In this document: piece after piece, positions 1 to 5,219 of the stretch
Numbering within the stretch: position 1 is the stretch's first letter
Layout: the number at the start of each line of letters is the position of its first letter
NCBI GenBank assembly: GCA_041483455.1
Contig: JBGPFS010000138.1
Location: 1-6,801 of the forward strand
Length of the DNA stretch: 6,801 bases
Reading direction: 5' to 3'
Origin: JBGPFS01 sp041483455
Lineage (GTDB): Bacteria; Chloroflexota; Limnocylindria; Limnocylindrales; CSP1-4
Program-made: the position numbers and the translations under genes
The notes under the pieces: model-generated
What the model was told of the DNA's origin: nothing
Database searches by the model: none
What the model saw: only the letters and a program-made list of their open reading frames with translations

Positions 1-755
1 AGGTAGTGCTCCTCGATGAGATCGAGAAGGCCCACCCCGACGTCTTCAACGTCCTGCTCCAGATCCTCGACGACGGCCGGCTGACCGACGGCCAGGGGCG
101 AACGGTCGACTTCAAGAACACGGTCGTGATCATGACCAGCAATGTCGGCTCGGCGGCCATCGCCGCCGTCGCCGGCCGGGGCGAGGGCGGCTACGAGGCG
201 ATGAAGGCGAGCCTGACCGAAGCGCTCCACCTCCAGTTCCGGCCCGAGTTCCTCAACCGGATCGACGAGGTGATCGTCTTCCACTCGCTGACCGACCCGG
301 AGCTGGCCGCGATCGCCGACCTCCTGCTGGCCGATCTCCAGCGGCGCCTGGCCGACCAGGAGCTCAGCCTGGAGCTCACGCCGGCCGCCCGGGCGCTCAT
401 CGTCCGCGAGGGCCGCGATCAGGCCTTCGGGGCCCGGCCGCTCAAGCGGACGATCCAGAGGACGGTCGAGAACCCGCTCGCGCGGGCGCTCCTGGCGGGT
501 CGCTTCAAGCCGGGCGAGCGGATCGTGGCGGACGCCGACCTCGTGTCCGGGACGATCCTCTTCTCGACGGCGAACGAGTCGATCGCGGTCGAGGCCGACG
601 AGCGCCGGGACGCGCGCGCCGTGCCGGCGGGGGCGGGCGCGCGAGGGCGGCGGCGGGCGAGCCGCTTCGACGTGCCCGACATCGAGCCCGATCGGACCGA
701 CCGCGCCGATGGGCCGGACGACGGACCGGGCGGCGGCTCCGGCCGCCCGAACTGA
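1..755 (+). CDS. clpB: ClpB-type AAA+ disaggregase, C-terminal part (5' end outside window)
   Basis: The reading frame is open from the left edge, so this is the tail of a larger gene. ClpB is a cytoplasmic ATP-driven hexamer that works with DnaK to pull proteins out of aggregates. The visible part is the second AAA+ module. It starts in Walker B (VVLLDEIEKAHPDVFN), then has sensor 1 (TSN, Asn at 141-143), the arginine finger in FRPEFLNRIDE (Arg at 258-260) and sensor 2 in GARPLKR (Arg at 435-437). Only 31 residues separate TSN from FRPEF, and there is no IGF/VGF-type ClpP-docking loop as in ClpC or ClpA. ENPLARALLAG also reads like ClpB, so ClpB is preferred over ClpC. After the usual end (about 566) there is a 62-residue tail rich in Arg, Asp, Gly and Pro. 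The Nudix gene follows 17 bases downstream. The first AAA+ module and middle domain that would settle ClpB versus ClpC lie outside the window. Confidence 0.86.
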   Translation, partial: VVLLDEIEKAHPDVFNVLLQILDDGRLTDGQGRTVDFKNTVVIMTSNVGSAAIAAVAGRGEGGYEAMKASLTEALHLQFRPEFLNRIDEVIVFHSLTDPELAAIADLLLADLQRRLADQELSLELTPAARALIVREGRDQAFGARPLKRTIQRTVENPLARALLAGRFKPGERIVADADLVSGTILFSTANESIAVEADERRDARAVPAGAGARGRRRASRFDVPDIEPDRTDRADGPDDGPGGGSGRPN

Positions 756-772
756 GCCGGGGCGCCCGACCG

Positions 773-1423
773 ATGCGCCATGCGGACGCGGTCGCCCGGC
801 TCGCCACGATCCCCGCCCGGCTGCCCTCGGGCCCGGACAGCCTGATGCCCGTCTTCGCCGACGGTCGAGCGCGGTCGAGTGCGGCCCTGGGCGATCCCGC
901 CGAGGACCGGGCCGCCGCTGTCCTCGTCCTGGTGACACCCGATCGGCACGGCGAGGCGGTCGTCATCCTGACCGAGCGGCCCGACTACGACGGTCATCAC
1001 GCCCGTGAGGTGAGCTTCCCGGGCGGCAAGGCCGAGCCGAACGATCCGCACCCCGAGGCGACCGCCCTGCGCGAGGCGAGCGAGGAGATCGGGCTCGATC
1101 CCGAGGCCGCCGGCGTCTGGATCGTCGGCCGCCTGGACGAGCTCCGGATCCCGGTCAGCCGATTCCGCCTGACGCCGGTCCTCGCCGTCGCCGCGCGCCG
1201 GCCGCTCCTCGCGCCGGATCCCATCGAGGTCGTCCGGATCCTCGAGGTCTCGCTCGACGCGTTCCTGCCCGACGCCCCGATCGAAGTCGTCGAGCAGACC
1301 GTCCGCGGCTGGCCGCTCCGCTACGGCGGCTACCGGGTCGACGACCTCCATGTCTGGGGCGCGACCGCGCGGATCCTCGGCCAGCTCGGGGCGCTCGTGG
1401 CGAGACCTCGAGCGAGGGGCTGA
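773..1423 (+). CDS. Nudix hydrolase, CoA pyrophosphatase type (NudL/YeaB-like)
   Basis: The 216-residue protein probably hydrolyses coenzyme A or its derivatives to phosphopantetheine and 3',5'-ADP in the cytoplasm, as NudL and NUDT7/8 relatives do. Residues 66-85 (LTERPDYDGHHAREVSFPGG) match the extra motif that marks the CoA-hydrolysing subfamily. The Nudix box follows at 84-108, with the metal-binding core REASEEIGL at 100-108 (Glu101, Glu104, Glu105). The first Glu of the general Nudix consensus is absent, which is common in this subfamily. HVWGATARIL (193-202) is the typical C-terminal signature. The N-terminal 45 residues are less conserved. The ATG lies 17 bases after the clpB stop without a clear ribosome binding site, so translation may be coupled to clpB. 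The family is clear; the substrate is inferred. Confidence 0.88.
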   Translation: MRHADAVARLATIPARLPSGPDSLMPVFADGRARSSAALGDPAEDRAAAVLVLVTPDRHGEAVVILTERPDYDGHHAREVSFPGGKAEPNDPHPEATALREASEEIGLDPEAAGVWIVGRLDELRIPVSRFRLTPVLAVAARRPLLAPDPIEVVRILEVSLDAFLPDAPIEVVEQTVRGWPLRYGGYRVDDLHVWGATARILGQLGALVARPRARG

Positions 1424-1447
1424 CCGGCCGGCGCGCTGACCGGCCGG
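1424..1447. terminator. GC-only hairpin directly after the Nudix stop codon
   Basis: CCGGCCGG at 1424-1431 and again at 1440-1447 are self-complementary, so they can form an 8-bp all-GC stem around an 8-base loop right after the TGA at 1421-1423. The copies sit in a 14-base direct repeat (GCTGACCGGCCGGC at 1419-1432 and 1435-1448). There is no U-tract, so this is not a classical intrinsic terminator. It may be a GC-type terminator or an mRNA 3'-end stabiliser, or just a local duplication. Confidence 0.35.
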
Positions 1448-1458
1448 CTCCGGGAAGG

Positions 1459-1479
1459 TCCGCCGCCATTCTCGGCGGA
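1459..1479. terminator. Second hairpin in the convergent gap between Nudix and cupin genes
   Basis: TCCGCCG (1459-1465) pairs perfectly with CGGCGGA (1473-1479) around the 7-base loop CCATTCT. It lies 14 bases before the end of the convergent minus-strand cupin gene, so it could end transcripts from either side. No T-run follows on either strand, which keeps confidence low. Confidence 0.35.
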
Positions 1480-1493
1480 GGGTTGACCGGCGC

Positions 1494-1958
1494 CTAGCGA
1501 GGCTCGCCCTGGGCCGGGTCATAGCGGGCCGCCCGACTTCCCTCGGCCAGCTCGCCCTCCCCCGGCGTCGCGGGGTCCCGGCCGGGCGGGAGCTCAAGGG
1601 CGCGACCCTCGAGGGTCGCGCCGGCGGACTCGGCGCCGGGCACGGACTCGACGACGATCGCCCGCATCTCCGAGAGCGAGGTGGAGGCGCCATGCGGCAC
1701 GTCCGCCGGCCAGTGGACGGCCTCACCGGCGAAGACCCGGGCCGTCTCGTCGCCGACGGTCACGAACCCGCCGCCCTCGATGACGATGAACCAGGTCGAG
1801 TTGGGGTTCGTGTGGGGCTCGATGAGCGCGTTCCGCCCGAGGGCCAGTTCGGCGATCGAGCCGAGCGGACCGGCCTCGATGACGGCCCCCCTGACATTGT
1901 GGGTGCCGGGCGGCCCATCGGGGCGGCGGTGGCCGATCCCGAAGCGGCGGATCTCCAT
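1494..1958 (-). CDS. Small single-domain cupin protein
   Basis: The 154-residue protein has the conserved beta-barrel core of a cupin_2 domain at about residues 25-105. Motif 1 is around PHTNPNSTWFIVIEGGG (48-64) and motif 2 around GEAVHWPADVPHG (78-90). In metal-binding cupins the ligands are His, His, Glu and a later His. Here only His49 and His89 are evident, with Asn51 and Thr/Trp (55-56) where the second His and the Glu would fall. A redox or dioxygenase role is therefore doubtful, and ligand binding or a non-catalytic role is possible. The C-terminal 45 residues are low-complexity. The chosen ATG begins at the conserved MEIRRFGIG. A GTG at 1997 would add 13 low-complexity residues. Neither start has a good ribosome binding site. 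The gene lies 56 bases downstream of the membrane-protein gene on the same strand, so the two probably share a transcript. No specific function is recognised. Confidence 0.8.
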   Translation of the reverse strand: MEIRRFGIGHRRPDGPPGTHNVRGAVIEAGPLGSIAELALGRNALIEPHTNPNSTWFIVIEGGGFVTVGDETARVFAGEAVHWPADVPHGASTSLSEMRAIVVESVPGAESAGATLEGRALELPPGRDPATPGEGELAEGSRAARYDPAQGEPR

Positions 1959-2014
1959 GACCGATCGACGACCCGTCGCTGCCGGTTCCGGGGCCACGCC
2001 GTCGCCGCGGGCGC

Positions 2015-2482
2015 CTAGCGGCGCTTCCGCGGCCGGCGCGAGCTCGCTGCGCGCGCCGTTCGGGTCGAGCGGGTCGCCTTCGGCCGGATCGTCGATTCGG
2101 GGTGGGCGTACTTGAGGCGACTGAAGTAGCGCTGCTTGGCCAGGCGCGTCTCATAGCTCGCGAGGATCGGCGGGAAGCGCACGAACCGGACCCAGGCGAA
2201 GACCGCGCAGCCGCCGATCACGGTCAGCAGGACGAACAGGAAGTCCCAGGCGAAGACGGCGAAGATCAGGACGAGGCTGAACGTGACGATCCCCGTCCAC
2301 AGGAGCCATTCGTAGAGCTCGAGGTACGGCGGATGGCGGTGGAGCTGGCGGGTCCGGATGTTGTACAGGACGACGAGGGCCACGAGCAGGCTGAGCGCCG
2401 CGACCCAGGTCGGCCGGAAGAGGTCGTGGAAGTTGAACTGGTTGAACCCCTTGAAGAGGTACTCCCAGGGCGCCAGGGTCAC
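2015..2482 (-). CDS. Uncharacterised three-helix membrane protein
   Basis: I do not recognise this 155-residue protein. It has an aromatic-rich N-terminus (WEYLFKGFNQFNFHDLF, 6-22) and three hydrophobic stretches at about 26-42, 56-78 and 80-103. The second is separated from the third by only a tight WD turn, suggesting a helical hairpin. A soluble tail of about 50 residues follows, ending in a strongly basic, disordered-looking stretch (RSSRRPRKRR-like, last 20 residues). No signal-peptide cleavage site is evident. Translation starts at a GTG (2480-2482) supported by GAAGGAG six bases upstream, a strong and well-spaced ribosome binding site. The gene faces away from purH across a shared control region and precedes the cupin gene on the same strand. 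The basic tail would lie in the cytoplasm by the positive-inside rule and could touch nucleic acid or acidic lipid heads, but that is speculation. Confidence 0.82.
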   Translation of the reverse strand: MTLAPWEYLFKGFNQFNFHDLFRPTWVAALSLLVALVVLYNIRTRQLHRHPPYLELYEWLLWTGIVTFSLVLIFAVFAWDFLFVLLTVIGGCAVFAWVRFVRFPPILASYETRLAKQRYFSRLKYAHPESTIRPKATRSTRTARAASSRRPRKRR

Positions 2483-2488
2483 CGGTCG

Positions 2489-2495
2489 CTCCTTC
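2489..2495 (-). promoter_or_regulatory. Ribosome binding site that fixes the GTG start of the membrane protein
   Basis: On the minus strand this reads GAAGGAG, ending six bases before the GTG at 2480-2482. It is one of the best Shine-Dalgarno matches in the window and decides the start of the three-helix protein. Confidence 0.75.
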
Positions 2496-2549
2496 AGCAG
2501 CTCGCGGAATGGTCCGTCGTCCGGGCGGCAGCGGCCGCTCCGGACCTCG

Positions 2550-2555
2550 AGTATG
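2550..2555 (-). promoter_or_regulatory. Likely -10 element for the membrane protein-cupin pair
   Basis: On the minus strand this reads CATACT, the mirror partner of the purH-side TATACT within the same inverted repeat. It lies 67 bases before the GTG at 2482. With standard spacing its -35 region overlaps the opposite -10, so the two promoters would compete for RNA polymerase. Confidence 0.4.
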
Positions 2556-2569
2556 CCATGCCGGGACGG

Positions 2570-2575
2570 TATACT
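2570..2575 (+). promoter_or_regulatory. Likely -10 element for purH-glpX
   Basis: TATACT closely resembles the sigma-70-type -10 box and is rare in DNA this GC-rich. It lies 89 bases before the purH start, giving a leader of roughly 80 bases. The hexamer 17 bases upstream (TCGAGT) is a poor -35 match, so the promoter may rely on an activator. Confidence 0.5.
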
Positions 2576-2651
2576 CGGGGCCGATCGGCGGCACGGCGAA
2601 CCGCGCCGGCGCCGGCCGGAGGACGACAGCGCGCATCGCGTCCGCGAACGA

Positions 2652-2659
2652 GGGAGGAG
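2652..2659 (+). promoter_or_regulatory. Ribosome binding site that fixes the GTG start of purH
   Basis: GGGAGGAG ends five bases before GTG at 2665-2667, which opens exactly at the conserved PurH N-terminus (RALLSVANRDG). This rules out the upstream in-frame start at 2509, which would add 52 residues with no family similarity and would lie upstream of the likely promoter. Confidence 0.85.
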
Positions 2660-2664
2660 ACCGG

Positions 2665-4212
2665 GTGCGAGCCCTGCTCTCGGTGGCGAACCGCGACGGG
2701 ATCAGCGGGTTCGCCCGCGAGCTGCTCGGCCTCGGGATCGAGATCTACGCGACGGATGGGACGCGCGAGCACCTGGCGGCGGACGCGGTCGAGGTCGGCT
2801 CGGTGAGCGACCTGACGGCCGTCCCCCCGCTCGTGGGCGGGCAGGTCAAGACGTTCCACCCGGCGGTCTACGCCGGCATCCTCGCCCGGCGCGACGTGCC
2901 GGAGCAGCTTGACGAGCTGGCTGCCAATCGGATCGGCTTGATCGACCTGGTGGTCGTCAACGTGAAGCCGTTCGCGCCGCAGGTCGGGGCCTCGACCGTC
3001 GCGCTGAACGAGGCGATCGAGATGATCGACGTGGGTGGGGCGGCTCTCCTCGGCGCGGCCGCCCGCAACTACGCCGGTGTCGCGGCCATCTCGTCCCCCG
3101 GCCACTACGGTCGGGTGATCCGGGAGTTGAAGGAGCTCGGCTCCATCTCGGTCGAGCTCCGCCAGCAGCTCGCGACGGAGGCGTTCAGCGTCGTCGCCGC
3201 TTACCACGCCGAGATCGCCGCCTACCTCAACCAGGTGAGCGGGACGCAGTTCCCGAGCCGGCTGGCGATGGTCCTCGAGAAGGTCGAGGACCTCCGCTAC
3301 GGCGAGAACCCCCACCAGCGGGCCGCCTTCTACCGCGAGACGACCCACCGGAACGGGACGCTCGCCGATGCCCGGCAGCTCCAGGGGTCGCTGCCGAGCT
3401 TCAACAACCTGCTCGACCTCGATGCCGCCTACCGGATGGCCCAGGACTTCACCGGGCCGACCGTCGCGATCGTCAAGCACACCGACCCGGTCGGCCTGGC
3501 CAGCAACGAGGAGCTCGTCGAGGCCTATCGCCACGCCCTCGAGACCGACGCCGTCGCGGCGTTCGGGGGGATCGTCGCGGTCAATCGCGAGCTCGACGGG
3601 GCCACCGCCCGCGAGATCGCCGCGAACTCGTACGAGGCGGTCGTCGCGCCGAGCTTCAGCGAGGCCGCCATCGGGATCCTCCGCGGCAAGACCGGCCTCG
3701 AGGTGCTCGCCGTCCCGCCCTCGCCGTCGGAAGGCCTGCGCGACTACGGGATCGCGAACCTCGATTTCAAGCGGGTCGCCGGTGGGCTTCTCGTCGAGAG
3801 CCAGGACGATCTCGGCACCGACCGCGGACAGCTCCAGGTCGTGACCCAGCGCCGGCCGACGCTCGAGGAGCTGACCGACCTCCTGTTCGCCTGGCGGACG
3901 GTCCGGCACGTCCGCTCGAACGCGATCGTCCTCGCTCGCAACGGAGCCACGGTCGGGATCGGTGCCGCCCAGGCGAGCCGCCAGGTGTCCGTCGAGATCG
4001 CCCTCCGGCGAGCCGGGGAGCGGTCCCGCCTGAGCGTCATGGCCAGCGATGCGTACTTCCCGTTCCCGGACGGGATCGCGCTGGCGGCGAACGCCGGGAT
4101 CAGCGCGATCATCCAGCCGGGCGGCTCGATCCGGGACGAGATGGCGATCGAGGTCGCCGACCGGCATCACCTCGCGATGGTCTTCACCGGCCGCCGCCAC
4201 TTTCGCCACTGA
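2665..4212 (+). CDS. purH: Bifunctional AICAR formyltransferase / IMP cyclohydrolase
   Basis: PurH does the last two steps of purine synthesis in the cytoplasm: 10-formyl-THF formylates AICAR, then FAICAR is closed to IMP. At 515 residues it has the usual length. The N-terminal cyclohydrolase half (MGS-like fold, about 1-140) shows SVANRDG (6-12), ATDGTRE (29-35), QVKTFHP (60-66), NVKPF (99-103), IDVGG (121-125) and AAARNY (131-136). The AICAR transformylase half shows LRYGENPHQ (210-218), SFNNLLDLD (245-253), KHTDPVG (271-277, with the catalytic Lys-His pair), GAAQASR (433-439), SVMASDAYFPFPDG (457-470), IQPGGS (483-488) and a typical FTGRRHFRH end. Several cyclohydrolase residues differ from the family norm: Tyr of NLYPF is Lys101 and Lys of AAAKNH is Arg134. 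The frame is intact, so it is not a pseudogene. glpX follows 17 bases later. The identity is secure; activity of the cyclohydrolase half is less certain. Confidence 0.96.
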   Translation: MRALLSVANRDGISGFARELLGLGIEIYATDGTREHLAADAVEVGSVSDLTAVPPLVGGQVKTFHPAVYAGILARRDVPEQLDELAANRIGLIDLVVVNVKPFAPQVGASTVALNEAIEMIDVGGAALLGAAARNYAGVAAISSPGHYGRVIRELKELGSISVELRQQLATEAFSVVAAYHAEIAAYLNQVSGTQFPSRLAMVLEKVEDLRYGENPHQRAAFYRETTHRNGTLADARQLQGSLPSFNNLLDLDAAYRMAQDFTGPTVAIVKHTDPVGLASNEELVEAYRHALETDAVAAFGGIVAVNRELDGATAREIAANSYEAVVAPSFSEAAIGILRGKTGLEVLAVPPSPSEGLRDYGIANLDFKRVAGGLLVESQDDLGTDRGQLQVVTQRRPTLEELTDLLFAWRTVRHVRSNAIVLARNGATVGIGAAQASRQVSVEIALRRAGERSRLSVMASDAYFPFPDGIALAANAGISAIIQPGGSIRDEMAIEVADRHHLAMVFTGRRHFRH

Positions 4213-4229
4213 GCGTCGGAGGGGATCCC

Positions 4230-5219
4230 ATGGAACAGCTGCTCGCCCTCGAGATGGTCAGGGTGACCGAGGCCGCCGCGATCGCCTCCGCCCGGTTCAT
4301 GGGCAAGGGGGAAGGGATGGAGGCGGATCAGGCCGCCACCTCGGCGATGCGCCGGACGATGGACGAGATCGACATGACCGGCACGATCGTCATCGGCGAG
4401 GGCGAGCGGGACGAGGCGCCGATGCTGTACATCGGCGAGCGCGTCGGGCGGTCCGAGGACGGCGAAGGCCGGACGACGCCCGAGATCGACATCGCGGTCG
4501 ACCCGCTGGAGGGCACGAACCTGGTCGCCCACGGCCAGGCGGGCGCGATCACGGTCCTCGCGGCGTCGGAGAAGGGCGGCCTTCTCCACGCCCCGGACAC
4601 CTACCTCGAGAAGCTGTGCGTCGGGCCGGTCGTGGCCGGCAAAGTCGACATCACCAGGAGCCCGACCGAGAACGTCCACCGGATCGCCGAGGCGCTCGGC
4701 CGGCAGGTCGCCGACATCACGATCGTCATCCTCGAGCGACCCCGCCACGAGGCCCTGATCGCCGAGGTCCGGAAGGCCGGGGCGCGGATCAAGCTGATCA
4801 GCGACGGCGACCTCTCGGCCGCGATCAGCGTGGCGGTCTCGGGCACCGGAGTCCACGGGGTCATGGGCATCGGCGGCGCGCCGGAGGGCGTGATCACCGC
4901 AGCCGCGCTGCGCTGCCTGGGGGGCGAGATCCAGGCCCGCTTCCGGTTCCGCAACGACAGCGAGCGGGAGCGGACGCGCCGGATGGGCAACGACGACGAC
5001 GAGGGTCGGGTCTACGGAACGACCGACCTGGCGTCGGGCGAGAACCTCGTCTTCGCGGCCACCGGAGTCACCAGCGGCGACCTGCTCCAGGGCGTCCGCT
5101 TCTTCGGCGGCGGCGCCCGGACCCACTCGCTCGTGATGTCCTACCGGGAGGCGCTCGTCCGGTTCGTCGACACGGTCCGGATGTTCGACCGCTCGAGGCC
5201 GCCGGCGGTCCGGCTCTAG
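4230..5219 (+). CDS. glpX: Class II fructose-1,6-bisphosphatase
   Basis: GlpX removes the 1-phosphate of fructose 1,6-bisphosphate in gluconeogenesis; in some bacteria it also acts on sedoheptulose 1,7-bisphosphate. The 329-residue length is normal. Metal and substrate motifs are all present: EADQAAT with Asp33, GEGERDEAPMLYIGE (56-70) with Glu57, DIAVDPLEGTN (87-97) with Asp91 and Glu94, ISDGDL (190-195), GIGGAPEGV (213-221) with Glu219, and VRFFGGGARTHSLVMSYR (289-306). Asp33, Glu57, Asp91, Glu94 and Glu219 line up with the five metal-site residues known in E. coli GlpX. The ATG is supported by GGAGGGG at 4218-4224, five bases upstream. The 17-base gap after purH and the lack of a visible promoter suggest one transcript. 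The TAG stop overlaps the folK stop. No oddity is seen in the protein. Confidence 0.96.
   Translation: MEQLLALEMVRVTEAAAIASARFMGKGEGMEADQAATSAMRRTMDEIDMTGTIVIGEGERDEAPMLYIGERVGRSEDGEGRTTPEIDIAVDPLEGTNLVAHGQAGAITVLAASEKGGLLHAPDTYLEKLCVGPVVAGKVDITRSPTENVHRIAEALGRQVADITIVILERPRHEALIAEVRKAGARIKLISDGDLSAAISVAVSGTGVHGVMGIGGAPEGVITAAALRCLGGEIQARFRFRNDSERERTRRMGNDDDEGRVYGTTDLASGENLVFAATGVTSGDLLQGVRFFGGGARTHSLVMSYREALVRFVDTVRMFDRSRPPAVRL
5216..5219. other. Palindromic CTAG providing the stop codons of two convergent genes
   Basis: TAG at 5217-5219 ends glpX on the plus strand, and TAG on the minus strand (5218-5216) ends folK. The genes overlap by these four bases, leaving no untranslated room for a terminator between them. 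Confidence 0.9.

Larger units (their letters stand above)
2548..2577. promoter_or_regulatory. AT-rich inverted repeat in the divergent control region before purH
   Basis: CGAGTATGCC (2548-2557) and GGTATACTCG (2568-2577) form an inverted repeat with 9 of 10 positions complementary, around a 10-base centre. It is an AT-rich island in otherwise very GC-rich DNA and sits between the start of the membrane-protein gene (2482) and purH (2665). Each arm holds an outward-facing -10-like hexamer, so the repeat may be two mirror-image promoters, an operator for a dimeric regulator, or both. Confidence 0.5.

Noticed and set aside
419..1726. 435-codon minus-strand open frame opposite clpB and the Nudix gene
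   Set aside because: It is antisense to two well-supported genes, its translation is Arg/Pro/Gly-rich with no domain, and long spurious antisense frames are expected where stop codons are rare.
1489..2020. Identical 11-mer GGCGCCTAGCG around both minus-strand stop codons (1489-1499 and 2010-2020)
   Set aside because: It is short, GC-rich and anchored by the same TAG stop, so chance is a sufficient explanation. No further similarity flanks it.
2605..2616. 12-base palindrome GCCGGCGCCGGC in the purH leader as a regulatory site
   Set aside because: G/C-only palindromes like this are common by chance at this base composition, and nothing ties it to a known regulator or riboswitch.
2509..2664. 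N-terminal extension of PurH from an upstream start
   Set aside because: The extra residues match nothing in PurH and the region contains the likely promoter. The GTG at 2665 has a strong ribosome binding site and meets the conserved N-terminus.
2102..2806. 234-codon plus-strand open frame opposite the membrane protein and running into purH
   Set aside because: It is antisense to a gene with clear hydrophobic helices and a good ribosome binding site, and it overlaps purH out of frame.
2494..4209. 571-codon minus-strand open frame opposite purH
   Set aside because: It covers almost exactly the purH coding region in antisense. The apparent protein is repetitive in Asp, Arg, Gly and Val because of purH codon bias, and no family motif is seen.
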